Source of the DNA: Pleurostoma richardsiae
Lineage: Eukaryota > Ascomycota > Sordariomycetes > Calosphaeriales > Pleurostomataceae
Reading direction: 5' to 3'
Assembly: GCA_030052745.1 (NCBI GenBank)
Contig: JANBVO010000004.1
Location: 1,116,001 to 1,180,000, forward strand
DNA: 64,000 nucleotides
Shown here one piece after another: positions 10,602-25,340 of the stretch. The position numbers and the translations under genes were made by a program. How positions within the stretch are numbered: position 1 is the stretch's first letter; each line of letters begins with the position of its first letter. The notes below the pieces were generated by a model, which saw only the letters and a list, made by a program, of their open reading frames with translations, had not been told where the DNA came from and made no database searches.

Positions 10602-12646
10602 CTAGTAGAGGCTGAGGAAGACGGCGGCGATGGACGACTTGTCGTACTTGACGTACTTGCCCTTGCCCTTGTCGACCTCGTGGTAACGGTCCCAGAAGCG
10701 GTTGTACAGAGGCTCGAGCATCTGCTGCATGTCCTTGGCGAACATCTGGCGCACCTCGCGCTCCATGCTGTACAGCTTGTGCCGGGCGACCATGTCGTCG
10801 AAGCTCGAGTTGAACGCCTGGAACTTGCCCTTGATGTTCTCCTTATCCTTGGACGACAGGCCCTTGAGGATGGACGCCGAGTCCACGCCGCCTTGCCCGG
10901 ACGTCGGCCGCTGGGCCGATCGGCTCGTGTGGATCACGTCGAAGAGGTGCATCGACACGTCCTTGCAAGCGTCCGTGTAGATAGCCGTCGCCTTCTTCCG
11001 CCACTGCTCCACAACTCCGAGCCGCTGCTCCAGCAGCGGCGCCAAGTCCGAGTCACGAATCATCCGCTCGACGATGGTGATACTGTTGGCTAGGAAGACA
11101 CCTACCACGGGCTTCCTGCCCATCAAGGCCCTCGCCCGCGCGTCCAGGGCTAACAGCAGCGCGTCGATGGTGTCGGTGCAGTAGTGAGCGAAGATCTCCT
11201 TGCCGTCCGCGCCGATGTCAAACGAGGCCAGGCTCGGGATGCCGTCCCCCACGCCGCCCCCGCGGGAGGCGGTTGCGGACCTCCAACCACCGTCTCCTAG
11301 AGATATCATGATGCTCGATATGGGGCGCAGGAACTCCACCATCGCCTGTAGGCGCTGCATGGTCTCCGAAACGATCGGCACGGGTGCTCCGTCTGCGGGC
11401 AGCACCTGCATGGTGGCCACTCTCCGCTTGGTGTCTTCTAGCAGCTCTGCCAGCGACGATTTCGCCGTCTCCCTCACCGGTTTCAGGGCGGCGGCCAATG
11501 AGGCCTTCAGCTCGCCCGTTCGAGTCTCCAAATTATTTGACAGACCAGAGACAATCTCAACCACCTCGTACGCAAGATAACAATCCGTGTTGAGGTGCCC
11601 CTTGATATGTGTGTTGAGCTCCCGCAGAGTCCGAGCGAGCTCTGCCAGCGAGGCCTGGCAAGTTGACTGGAAGACGGAGCCCCAGTCTTCCCGCGTAAAT
11701 ATGCTGCAAATGTTGTCGTACTCGGCAAGGAAAAGCCCCTCCATAGCCTGAGCATAGGCTCCAATACCGTTAGTACCTGTCCTATAGATGGCATTGGTGT
11801 CCTTCTTCTTCGCCGTGTTGACACTTGCAGCAGCGAGGTTCAGCAAGGTGCTCGCAAGATACGGCCCGCGTATCTCTTGGTATATCCTAGCCGCAGGTGA
11901 CTCTAGCCCAGAACCATTTTCGCGATGTGTGCCGGTGATGAATGAGTTGATGAGCCCCAGTCGCGTAATCTTGTCCTGCGACAGGACCGGGAACGGTTTC
12001 TGCTTGGTGATGTAGTGCAACGGCTCGATGGACCGTGGAGTTTCGGTTCGCAGCAGCTTGTCGAAGGAATTCTCGAGCTGTGTATTTCCGTACTTGATGA
12101 GACGCTGGAGATCGGCCATGGTCTGCTGAGTCGCGCGGATGTTCGACGCTTTCATATCGGATAAGGCCTTGTTCAATCGTTTGATGGAGGTCAGGTAGTT
12201 GGACAAGCCGACCTTGTCAGGTCCGGCGCGAATGATCTGCTCCTCGTCATTCTTGCTGTCTGCAGGCTGACGCAGTCGCTCAATAGCAGCAATAACAGAG
12301 TCGATATCTACAAAGATACGCGGCACACGTTAGCAGAGAATATAGTCAGTCACAGTGGCAAAGCCAGCCAAAGCAGCTGAGGGGCGTGAAGCTGTTCAAT
12401 CGGTGGGTGCAACAGTGCTAAAGACAACATACTATGTCCCAGGATCTGAAGCTTCTTTGTCTCGCCATTCAGCGGCCCAGCAACCTCACGCACGCTGTTG
12501 CCCGTCGCTTCCAGTCTGCTCAGACAGGCCTCAATCTTCTTGGTCAGTTGCGCCGTCTTCTCGAGCCGCGAGTTGAGGACGTCGACCTCGGCGCGTGCCT
12601 CTTCCTCCGCAGCGTGGCGGCCACCGCCAGCCATTCCGACAGCCAT
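10602..12646 (-). CDS. exo70: Exocyst complex subunit Exo70
   Basis: Two exons, 12646-12433 and 12307-10602, give about 639 residues, the usual length of fungal Exo70. The intron splits the Asn codon of GHNIDSVIAAIERLRQ. Exo70 binds PI(4,5)P2 and Rho GTPases and tethers secretory vesicles to the plasma membrane at hyphal tips. Visible landmarks are the N-terminal coiled-coil region (AEVDVLNSRLEKTAQLTKKI), the conserved PADSKNDEEQIIRAGP, the long helical-rod body, and the C-terminal basic signature KGKYVKYDKSSIAAVFLSLY that contacts lipid. The start at MAVGMAGGGRHAAEEE is preferred over an in-frame ATG 27 codons upstream because homologues as I recall them begin there. A chance antisense frame (10581-11093) is not a gene. 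Confidence 0.95.
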
Positions 12647-13685
12647 GGATATGGCGGTGACTGAGGGAACTGCGGGAATCGAGTATGGCGCTTCACTGGA
12701 GCGGCGAGGCTGATATGGATGTTGCAACGAAGGAGACGTTGACGGTCATGACGGCGGCGAGGTAAGCGAGGGAACCGGCTGGCACCTCCCTAAACAGGTG
12801 TACCTGTATTAGTGGGGCGGGCCAACTGAAAGGGGGAAGGAAGCCACACCCAAAACCTCCCCTCCGTCACTGTTACACGCGAGTACGAATCTACCTACCT
12901 AGGTATCTATGTACGTAGGCAGGTACCTATACAGCACGCAAGGCCGACTCGATTTTTTCTCCTAGACATCAACGTATAGAGTCACACAAATGTCAGGTTT
13001 CTAACTTAGACATGCATTCTACCTATTGTATCTTCTTCAAGGCAGCACGAGTGTATTCGATACAGGCCTGCCTGCTTCCCATCTGCCGGTCGTCCTACGG
13101 TCTCTACCACAAGTCACATGGGATGGGATCTGTCAACAAGCGGGAAGGCGTCTTAATGATAGTCTCCAAGGCGGGCGGCACGAAGCAAGCATTCAGAATT
13201 CAGCGCAAGCCAGGGCGGCCTCGGTCCTTCTCGGGCAGAGATGCAATGCACGGCACGCCGCGTTACACAGACTAAGCCGTCTCCTCCGCCAGCTGGTCTG
13301 AAGCGGTTGCAGATGCCCAGGGGCCAGAACCGAGCTGACTTCCTATGATTGGGCACACACAGCAGCAGGTTCCGCCGCCATGTACCATCATTTTGACGTC
13401 AGTCCGTCATTCCGCTCTCCAACACGCGCACCGTCATGTTGTGATGGAGGCAGACAAAGACTCTACCTTACCAAACTAGGAGTGGCCCTAACCATCACAG
13501 TCAAGTGTCACACGCCGTGCCCCATCTGTACCTGTTCAGCTGCTTGCTAACGTTACATTCTAGGCTCAAGGCTCCTCGGGCGGGCGGGCTGGCTGGCTGG
13601 CTGGCAAAGCCGTCGCCAGGTGGCGTTCGGCCTACGGCCAACAGCCTTCGGCGCAGCCCCTGCGCAGGGGTCCCCCGGCCATAGC
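12647..13685. other. Spacer: EXO70 promoter and aminotransferase 3' flank
   Basis: No gene is seen. It contains an exact TACCTAGGTA palindrome at 12896-12905 within a run of TACCTA/GTAGGT-like strings, and a short GGCT tandem repeat at 13587-13605. Confidence 0.5.
13587..13605 (+). repeat. GGCT microsatellite
   Basis: Four and three-quarter units of GGCT, directly after a GGGC-type run at about 13578-13588. It lies about 80 bases beyond the stop of the aminotransferase gene, probably in its 3' untranslated region. Confidence 0.75.
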
Positions 13686-15282
13686 TCAGCGCAGCGGCAG
13701 CTTCCGATTCAGGGTCTTGCCCGAGAAGTACTCATTGACGAGCCTCGATATCGTCTCGGCAATCAGCCGTACCTCTGCCTCGGTCACCGTGTACGCCGGC
13801 GAGATGATGATATGGTCACCCTGAATCCCGTCATACGTTCCTGTGCCTGGATATACGGCCATGCCATACTCCGCGGTCAGGCCGAGCTCGCTAAGATCCA
13901 TAGCGACGTTAGCCTCAACTGGGAAGGGGGCTGCAGTTGTCTTGTCAGCAACGAACTCGAGAGCCCAGAATAGACCCCGGCCCCGGATGTCTCCGACGTT
14001 AGGGTGGCCGCCCAGCTTCTCGTGTAGCAAGCTGGAAAGCAAGGCACCCATTGCCCGCACGTTGGCTAATAACCCGTCTTCGCGGATGATGCGCTGTACC
14101 TTGAGCGCAGCAGCACACCCAACTGGGTGGCCCTGGTATGTGTGACCGTGGGTAAACCCACTGGCTCATCATCAGTAACGGCGTGCCACGCCCCGGGGAG
14201 AAAGGGGAGTGGCTTACCCAGTGCCTCTGCTCAAGGCATCGACGATCTGCTTGCTTATGAGAAGCCCGGCAACCGGTTGATAGCCACCGCCGAGACATTT
14301 CCCAATCGTCTGGATGTCTGGGACAACTCCTTCTTGCTGCCATGCATGATGTGTTCCTGTCCGACCCATGCCGCACATCACCTCGTCTAATATCAACAAC
14401 GCGCCGTACCTCTCGCAGATAGATCGCATGGCCGTGAAGTAGCCTGGAACCGACGGTACACACCCTAAAGCCTGATGATCACAAGCTTGGTCAGAATCTT
14501 GCCCTTGCACATAGAGCTGGTGTGTTGACGTACAGCTCCCACGACGGGTTCGGCAACAAAAGCGCACACGGTGTCTGGTCCCACTTTCTGGAACTGCTGA
14601 TCCAGTTCGAGGGCCAACCTCTCCACATACTGCTTGTCGGTCTCGTTGTGTAGTCTGCCCCGGTACGCAAAACATGGCGATACCTTAGACACATTATCTA
14701 TGAGCATAGGTTCGAATTTGGCTCTTCGATAGACGTGGCCGCCCATCGCCAGAGATCCGAGCGTTGTTCCATGGAATGACTGATTCCTTGCGATGAAACG
14801 GATCCGTCGTGGTTCTGCATTCTCCTTTTCGAGAAAGTACTGCCTGGCTAGCTTCATTGCCGACTCCATGGCCTCGGAACCTAGTCAGAGTTATCAGCAT
14901 AGTCTATCATCAAGGGGGCAGAAGACGAACCAGAGTTGACAATATAAGCCCGGGCCATGTGGCCGTCGGTTGAGCTGATGAGCTCGTCTGCGAGTTCTTC
15001 ACAAGCTCTCGTCGTGAAGAAGGTGGAAGCACAGTAGCTGATCTTGTTGATCTGCTCCACCATGGCCTGGTTGACTCTCACATCCCCGTGACCCAGACAG
15101 GTCACAGCAGCACCGCCGCATGCGTCGAAGATTTTCCGCCCATCCTCGAGTATGAGATGACTCCCCTCCCCTCTGGCGACGAAGGGGAAGTCTAGATGAA
15201 GATGTCTATGAAGAACAGAGGACGTATGGGCCTCGACCGACCCGCTCACGCTGCCTGACTGCGCGAGGGCTTTTCGAACCAT
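13686..15282 (-). CDS. Class III PLP-dependent aminotransferase
   Basis: Four exons: 15282-14931, 14880-14534, 14471-14218 and 14160-13686, about 475 residues. All introns are GT..AG and phases agree. Fold-type I landmarks are visible: the glycine-rich DACGGAAVTCLGHG, NSGSEAMESAMKLAR, the Trp-less FHGTTLGSLAMGGH, the LLILDEVMCGMGRTG block with the PLP-binding Asp near residue 262, and TIGKCLGGGYQPVAG with the Schiff-base Lys near 291. FTHGHTYQGHPVGCAAAL follows. Family members use omega-amino acids, gamma-aminobutyrate, ornithine or diaminopelargonate; this sequence is closest in feel to the uncharacterised fungal 'aminotransferase YodT/beta-alanine-like' group, so I leave the substrate open. 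There is no clear mitochondrial presequence with the chosen start; a second in-frame ATG 15 codons upstream (15327) would lengthen the N terminus. It is on the same strand as EXO70. Confidence 0.9.
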
Positions 15283-18001
15283 AATGCAGACGAGATGAGG
15301 TCGCAACGGTGCCGACAGACCACGCAATACCGAAGAAGATGCAAAGGCTCGGCCTCTTTAAGGAGTTTAGACCCAGATCAGGGGATTGGCTGGATCTGGA
15401 CCCGGTCCGGACAGCCAATCCCACGGCAATATTGGAAAGAATACATCTCTTCCTTCCGAGCCGTTAGCCATATCTCGCCATGCTCACGGGAAGTCGAGCA
15501 TGGACTGCATGGCCGATGCTGTTCTGGGCTCTCATGGGGCCAGTGGACCTCCTGATGACAGGCTCCGGGAAGCTTCCTGACTAGCCATGCCCGACTCCGC
15601 GCTGTTAGTTCGGCCCTGTGGAGCGTCGGCTGTCAGCATGATTCGTCCCGGTCCTCACGCATCGGTCACTAGCCCCCTGCACCAAGAATACTCAGCGTCT
15701 CCGGCTCGGCTTGGGCGGCTCGGTAACGGACTCTAGATGGTTACTTACATCAACACGCTTACGACGAACCGAGGCAGGACTTTGGCAGTTTTCAGAATGC
15801 GTTCAGGGCCGAAGAGGAGGATGAAAGGGCGACGGTCATCCTGAACTCCCCTTCTTTGTACCACGTGAGACCAACGCTCTGCAATTTGCCGCCTTCAAAA
15901 GACCCCCGGCCACCCCCCTGTACTTGTACGTCCGAAACGCATTGCCCAAGACCCCTTTCGGCATGCTCGCCGTTGCGAGGTGTGCGGGGGAAGCACTGGC
16001 TTCGGCTACCCGATCTCGGGCCTGTCTACCTGTCAATCCCGGCTCCCGAAGGCTGCCTGTCACAGCCCGGCACCGCATATGGCAGACTGCAGGCACGCGA
16101 CTTTTAGCCTCTTTCGCCACTAGCCCTACCATTCCTCCGGATTCTTATCTCTACGCACATCAACTTGCCTGGCGCCTCTAGAGCACGACGATCAATATAC
16201 ATCCTGGCTTATATTGATATCTGGGTAGGGCCGGGACTGAGTGCGCTCTCCTATTGTGAGGCCGTCTCAAGAACTTAAGTGGAAGCTTTGTGTGCCCGGT
16301 CGATTGGTCTTGCCTCGAAGCGGAATCTAGCCCGCCTCCACGGAGATACAGGACTGACTGTCACTCGCGGAGGCAGGTTAGCCGTACATGCATCGTCGGG
16401 ATCCACCTAAGAGCGTCATGTCCAACAAACAAGCCCAAGTGTCTGCATGTCTCTGCGCCCCTGGCCACGGCAGCTGGCTGATACTGTCCCTCATGCTATT
16501 GCACAATTTCGGGCGATCGAGTTGAGGTGCAAGATCTCTCGCAGACCTCGTATCAGGCAAAAGACCCTCGTACGCGGTCCCTTCCTTGTGGTATCTTCAA
16601 GTGTAGCACACCACTTTCTTAGATCTCGTCGGCGAGACATGCTACCGGTCCGTACTCTCATTCGAATCCTCGGGGCAGCTGTCATACTCTGTGCGACCAA
16701 CGAACTGTACCCCCGCGCCGAAGAAGCCAACCCGATGTGGTTGGTTTCCAAGGGGTTGGTGTTTCAACAACGTGTTGGAGCCACCTGAAGAACTGTCGTT
16801 CCTGTGAAACGTAGCACAGCATGCCTCCCCATGGGCCACTCCGAGAGTTCTACCAAAGTTGGTGTTCGTGGAAATCCATGCCTCCAAGATGGGCGGGCTT
16901 GACGTGCCAGGTGCAGGTGTGGTCTGATACCAACTCTATCCGGCCCTTGCAATCTTGGCTGAGCGGATGAGACCATGTGCCGACGATTTCTAACCTAGGC
17001 GACAAGGAGTGTGCATATCATTCGCTCTTTCGAGAACTTCTCAGAACCTAAGCGCCTCTCTACTCGAGAGTTCCGCCTGAGATACTTGTCCCCTCTAAGT
17101 ACTTCACAACGGTCCAGTGATATTTGCTTTTCGATCCTTGACTGGCACCCCACGCCTAGCTACGTTTCTGCGACTAGTGTTTGCCTGGCGTTAGGCTCAT
17201 CTTTCGATCTCAAAATGTGTGTTGATCGCTGGCCATGGATATGTGTGACTAAAAGTAGGTGTGAGAAGTCTTATGCAGATACTTGCGATGCTGGCCCTGG
17301 CTCCTGCTATGCTACGTTGGTTGTGTGTATACTTGTTTGGCTGAGGCGGAACGAATCATCGACTCACCTGCTGGACCCACGGATAGGCATCTCATCAACC
17401 ACCTGTTTCCGCTCGTACTATGAGGAATCGTCAGGGATGTTGCCATATGCACCCTCAACATAGGAGCAGGGTTGACTAGCCGGAAAACAGTGGTGTAGTG
17501 CCATGGCGCGAGTCATCCCTTGCATTTGCAAGGGCAGATGGCAAAGTGAGACCTGGAGCGGTCATGTTTACGCACGTGGGCATCGTTGCGAGAGAAGTTC
17601 GCCACCTCGGCTCTTATCCGCCTTTCCACTTTGAACCTGCTGCATATCAATACGGGGCGTCCGTTGAACAACCTACTCGGCAAGACCAGGGACTAACCCG
17701 ATAATAAGTGTTGAGGTGTATCCTTCAACCTCGTCCTTCCGGACCTATCGCATCATCTCACAAGCGGCTACATGTATTGCACTGCCCCGGGATGTCTTAT
17801 TTTTTGAAGAGCCATGTCAGAGTGACGGGTGACAGGCATGCAGCGTCTGCAGAACGAGATACAGATGATAGCGCCGAAGGGCGCGACAGACGCTGCACAC
17901 ACAAGCCGGTGCAAGTGCTTAAAAGGGAAGTGGGCTACAGCGCTTACCGAGAGCCAACAACGCGAAAGCGGTAGCGACAAGTAGGAGTGGCTGAGACGGA
18001 G

Positions 18002-18017
18002 ACGCATCGAGATGCGT
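18002..18017. repeat. Short perfect inverted repeat
   Basis: ACGCATC and GATGCGT are exact reverse complements separated by two bases. It sits 10 bases before a tandem duplication (18027-18057). No role is evident. Confidence 0.6.
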
Positions 18018-18026
18018 GAAACGAGA

Positions 18027-18057
18027 ATCACAGTCCTTGAGGATCACAGTCCTTGAG
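18027..18057 (+). repeat. Tandem duplication of a 16-bp unit
   Basis: The unit ATCACAGTCCTTGAGG occurs twice head to tail, the second copy missing only its last base. The copies are identical, so the duplication is probably young. Confidence 0.75.
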
Positions 18058-19137
18058 AGCCCGGATCGTCTGTGCTGTCCGGCGGTAGACGACGGGGGTA
18101 CCAGCACCGGAGAGATAGCGCTGAGACGCTGAGAACGAGCTGCATGGTCGCGCGGACGAGCTTCTTCATTCGCCGTCCGACTCATTCTGACCCCCGTTCT
18201 CGATCAAATCATCGCTAGAGGTGAGAGCAGATGGCTGCACAGAAGTGCCGATAACAAGGCGCTACAACATGCGGAGACCGTGGATTCGTTGTCGCCAGCG
18301 GGTGGGCGCCCTCGCTAGGAAGAGCGGGAAGCGAAGAGCTTTACTGTTGTCCATGCAGTCAGATCCAAATCAGCGACAAGCAGGGACGTTCCTTGAGCGG
18401 TGCTAGCCGCCCTGAGCAAGGGGACTGGACATGAGCTCTCTTCTCAATCCCAACAAACTTCTTCACCGGGCTCGCCTCGGCCCTGGCGTGCCATGTGGCT
18501 TTCCGTGGCAAGATTATCGACTGCGGAGTGTGCTCGTTCCATTATCTTGGACCTATCACCCGTGGTCTTCGGCGTTCTGGCTCTATTGTGTCAGACCACA
18601 GAAGAAGGTTAAGGCAGACGACCCGCGGGTCGACTCCCACTCTGCAGATTTGAGGCCATAAACTCCTCTACTATGGCTGATTTGACGGCTACCTTCCCGC
18701 TCATGCTCACGGTCGTCCTGCATCTCGATGTGCAGTCACTGAACTGCAATATCTCAGAAAATATCCGTGCATCTTCTTCGTGTGAAGGTTGTTTGACCAT
18801 CGTCGCGCAATGGCAATACTACAACCAGAGGGTCCGCTCAAAGACCGGCAGAGGAGCAATCAACAACTGGGGAAAGCCACCTGGACTCAGATACGTACTA
18901 CATGATAGCGGTATTAAAGAATAAGCCTACCTATACAGACGTATAGGACAGCTTCTGAAGTAGTTATGTAATCCAGGTAGTAGTCTCGAAGGTGGGCAAA
19001 GGAGGCCGGGCCATATCGCTGGCACCATGACAAGGGGCAGAGGCACTTAGTGTGGATACGCTATTTGCACTACCCTGTCCTAGTGCGTATTGCCCTCCGA
19101 GAATCAATTAAACCCCCTGTGGGAGAGGTTGGCGATT

Positions 19138-19142
19138 ATTGG
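19138..19142 (-). promoter_or_regulatory. Inverted CCAAT box upstream of MCM3
   Basis: ATTGG lies 35 bases before the palindromic GACGCGA element and about 217 bases before the MCM3 ATG. CCAAT boxes at this distance are common in fungal promoters, and the five-base match alone is weak. Confidence 0.35.
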
Positions 19143-19176
19143 CTAAAATGCACTTAAACACGGTCTTGGTGGGGTG

Positions 19177-19192
19177 TCGCGTCCGGACGCGA
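19177..19192. promoter_or_regulatory. Palindromic MCB-like element in the MCM3 promoter
   Basis: A perfect 16-bp palindrome, TCGCGTCCGGACGCGA, holds two inverted GACGCGA sites 167 bases before the MCM3 ATG. The MluI cell-cycle box bound by MBF-type factors in yeasts is ACGCGT, with ACGCGA as a common variant. MCM genes are standard G1/S targets of MBF, so control of MCM3 at the start of S phase is a fair inference. A GCGCGTC variant follows at about 19207-19213. Confidence 0.55.
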
Positions 19193-19358
19193 CTGCCCCT
19201 TCCCAAGCGCGTCTTTTCTCCTATACATCCAGCCCTTCTTCCCGCCCACACTTCTATACTGCAGCGAAATTCTCTTCGAAACTTGGTGCTCACATTTCAA
19301 CACCGTTCGACCCGACTCAACACCGGTGGGCGTGAAGTTCAACATAGGAGACACCATC

Positions 19359-22149
<2,791 letters not shown>

Positions 22150-22429
22150 GATATTATGGAGCTGGCGGCGTGGTCACACTGTAGACTGGCGAGGGTCGGC
22201 GTTTTGGCTGGGTTGGACGCCTTGTTTTCGTATATTGTGCACGAGATTTGGGCCTTCTCGGGATCATGCAATGAGGCAGCATGCTGTAATGAAATGGAAA
22301 TGACAAATTCACGCTGCCTTACCTCTATCCAGTCTATGCCGTGATGTCCCGCCAACCTAACCAACCGTACCTCTATAGAACCAAGTAGGATGAGTAACTT
22401 GATAGGAGGAGCATCAAAGCTCCGTAACA

Positions 22430-24107
22430 TTAGTTCGGAAGTGGCCCTATGCGGTCCCGGAACTCCCTCAGCCGGTCCTCAACCCGGACATCGTTCCATG
22501 CCTCGTTCCCCTGCTCGTCCTTCCCCAGCACAGGGACTCCGACCTGCTCAATGGCGAACGAGGCTGCCACGGTGCCGTACACGGCCGCCTCCTCGACCGA
22601 CTTGCCCCTGGCCAGAGCGACAGCGAGCCCGCCCAGGAACGTGTTACCGCCCCCTGTGGGGTCGACGACCTTGTCGCTCCCGGAGCCGCCGTCGCCCTTG
22701 TGGTGGTACGCGGGGATCCAACCCTCGACGCCGGGGTCGATCTCGATCTCCTCGCGGGCGATGCTGCCCTCCTCGTCCTGCATGAGCCCCGCGAACAGGG
22801 CCTCCATGTCCGTGTCGGGCTGGAGCCCGCCGTGCATGTAGAAGTTGGCGGTGCGGCGCTTCTTCTTCTTGCTAGCGCCGCCCTTCTTCTTCCGCCGGCC
22901 GCCGTTGCGCGCCACGTAGCAGCCCTTCTCGCCGGCGCGCACGACCAGCGCGAAGCTCTGCAGCGGCATGCTGGCCAGCAGCTGCTCGCAGCCGCGCTCG
23001 ACGGCGGCGGCGCTGATCTCGCCGGTCTCCGGGTCGAGCCCGTCGTCGCCCATGAAGCCGGCCAGCTCGGCGTGGTTGGGGCTGCAGACGTCCACGACGG
23101 GCAGGCAGTTGGTGCAGTTGAGCAGCTCGTCGGGCGTGCACAGGTCCGGGACGGGCTCCCAGACGATGACGGGCCGGGCGTAGTCGGCGTCGGGGGCCAG
23201 GGCGGCGCGGCGGCGGGCCGTGATGTCGGCGACGAGGTCGCGGCACCGCGAGGGGCTGCAGATGATGTGGAAGGAGCGCGACTGCAGCAGCGGCGGGGTC
23301 AGGTCCGCGGCGGTGAGGCGCTTCTTGGGCGTCGTGTAGCGGAAGGCGCGGCGCTCCGAGGCGTCGACGTAGCCGTTCCAGCCGCGCGTGGTCAGCCGCG
23401 AGCGGTCGCGCCGGACCAGGACGGAGGTCTCCCAGCTGTCGACGAGGGTGGTGATGGCCGGGGGGAAGTCGGAGCCCTGGTCGACGACCCAGCCGACGGT
23501 CCGGGACAGGGGCGGCGGGGAGAAGAGCCGCGCTCCGAGGGCGGAGTAGGAGCCCGCGCCGCCGAGGATGTCACGCACCGGGGGCTTGGGCGGTAAGTAC
23601 TCGATCTCGTCTGGGCCCCAGTGGTGGTTAGCCTCCGGTGTATCAAAGCTACCTAGTCTGACGTGTTCTCTCCGCTCCAAAGGGGCTTCTCCGGAGCCTA
23701 TGGCTCAGGCAACGACATCCAGGGCCAGGGTTCGAGAACACAGGCAGCAACTCTCATGAAGGCAAGATGACATATGCTAGGCAGATGCTCAAAGGGCAAT
23801 GGAGTTTCTCCCTGCCATGGGTAGGAGAGTAGCAAACACTAGCACTTGCAGGTTGTGGCTTCTAGCCAGGGGACAGGTCACTTCAGAGGAACAGTTTCTG
23901 AAAGGGGTCGGTGAGACGGAATGCAACGACAATACACATGGAATGCCAAAGGCAGCAGCTTTGCACAGGCCCCAGACGAAGATCCTTACCAATGATGAAC
24001 ATGCCCAGTGTCACAAAATGGATGTCCTGGCCGTCATTGTCGCTGTCATCACTCTCGTTTGACGTAGTTGTGGTGAGAATGTCGGGCGCATTCTTTGAAA
24101 GAGCCAT
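22430..24107 (-). CDS. mak32: Mak32-type PfkB family carbohydrate kinase-like protein
   Basis: Two exons, 24107-23990 and 23610-22430, about 432 residues. The joint restores FVTLGMFIIDEIEYLPPKPP, a good match to the Mak32 N terminus, across an unusually long 379-base intron. The PfkB fold is recognisable from ILGGAGSYSALGARLF near the N terminus and DPTGGGNTFLGGLAVALA near the C terminus. In active PfkB kinases the second signature reads DTxGAGD, where the last Asp is the catalytic base; here that position is Asn (about residue 362), as I recall for Mak32 proteins. Activity as a sugar kinase is therefore doubtful. Yeast Mak32 is needed for stability of the L-A virus toxin particles, but its reaction is unknown. 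A lysine/arginine-rich insert, RRKKKGGASKKKKRR, between the two signatures could be a nuclear localisation signal or a disordered loop. Confidence 0.85.
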
Positions 24108-25340
24108 TATGAGGGTGACCTCTTGGGCATTACTAGTAACAACAGGCGAATTGGGACATCGGCGGCAGCATCTGCCAGGCTTCCTCTCCTTACGCGAAAG
24201 GCGAGGTTGGTCGAAGACAATTACCCTGAGATGCTCTCGTTGTGTGTATTTAGGAGAATGAGACGATACTACGAAGATTTTTTGATATGAGACCGTCCTA
24301 AGTGAGGTTAATACCTAGGTAGGTAGTTAACGTTAGGTACGCCGCTGGACGGAGTCATAATAAGGTGCATTAGGTACCTAAGGTGAAGCGAGTAAGGCTG
24401 ATATCAATCAAACGTGGCCATACACGCATGAGACGATGACAGCTGCATCCTTTGATGGACCTACAGTCAGGGTGTGCGCCACAGCAAGCCCCAAAGAGGA
24501 TAATACTTGGCAGTCTAGCTACCTATACCGAGAGTCTGTTGCGTAATTACTATCGAGCGAAACAGTCGGTGTTGATGCATTCCAGGGGAAGCCTACTGAA
24601 TATAAAAAGCTACCAGTAGCTTTGCTGGATTAGGTGCGATAAGGCAAGCACGCAAGCTACTGGAGATCATTTTGCGATAACACCCAGGGGCAGTCCAGGA
24701 GGGTATTCTGTTGTTGCCTGGCTATATCTGAGGCATAGCATGTGTCGAACTGAGTCGACGTAATTCTATATCATCATATCTGTCTAGGTAGCCAGGCCAC
24801 TTGCCTCATCGTCTTTGGAAGTGTATCGACTCCCATGAGGCCGACGGACGAGACACACTTTGTTATTACAGCTGCCTGTTCCGGACGCTCGCCGAGCGGT
24901 TGACGGCTTGCGTGTGTTCTATTTTGGATGTGGAGGCTCTTTCTTCTACTTTGTTTGGTTGCCTGGCGGTCCCGACCCCCCGGCCCAATTTCGCGTCTCT
25001 TTACTTATTTAACGCCAAAACAGTTTAACTTACGTCGCTCTCTGGCCTCTAGCTCACTGACCTCAGCACATCCCCGTCCGGTCCATCGCACCTTCCCCCT
25101 GACCTTAGCTCGCAGGCCGTCCATCGCCAGTCGCTCCTACCTCAAGGTACGGAGTACCTATACCTGATTGCCGTCTCGGTATTATTGCGCACTTGGGTTG
25201 CTGCCCGATTGAGCGGTTCTGCACCTTCCTGTTTCTCTCTCTCGCCCTCACTCTCACCGCGCCTTCCTCGGGATTCTTCTACCTGAAACGGCCCCAGCTG
25301 CCACTGTCCGCCCCGTCGGCGCCTTCCCTCTCTGCCCAAC
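24108..25340. other. Divergent promoter spacer (Mak32-like / CAP)
   Basis: I see no gene. It holds an exact TACCTAGGTA palindrome at 24312-24321, an 8-bp inverted repeat at 24606-24623 and a TACGGAGTA motif at 25148-25156. The last 350 bases are pyrimidine-rich and are likely leader of the CAP gene. Confidence 0.5.
24606..24623. repeat. Perfect 8-bp inverted repeat
   Basis: AAAGCTAC and GTAGCTTT are exact reverse complements separated by CA, directly after a TATAAAA string. It may be a chance palindrome or a regulatory site; nothing else supports a role. Confidence 0.5.

Larger units (their letters stand above)
15283..19137. other. Gene-poor 3.9 kb spacer between divergent genes
   Basis: I find no supported gene. 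Open frames are short, and the largest (for example 15924-16181, 17011-17463 and 18673-18924, plus strand) match no family I know and lack splice or promoter support. A tandem 16-bp duplication and a short palindrome lie near 18.0 kb. The two ends serve as promoters of the aminotransferase (minus) and MCM3 (plus). Confidence 0.45.

Noticed and set aside
15856-16181. Frame containing LYLYVRNALPKTPFG, faintly like an acyl-CoA ligase end
   Set aside because: The resemblance is a few residues, other ligase motifs are missing, and two overlapping frames look equally protein-like; not enough for a pseudogene call.
18673-18924. 83-residue frame with a hydrophobic start, possible secreted protein
   Set aside because: The hydrophobic stretch is weak, there is no promoter or splice support, and I recognise no family.
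22700-23596. 298-codon plus-strand open frame
   Set aside because: Antisense to the Mak32-like gene, whose frame carries the PfkB signatures.
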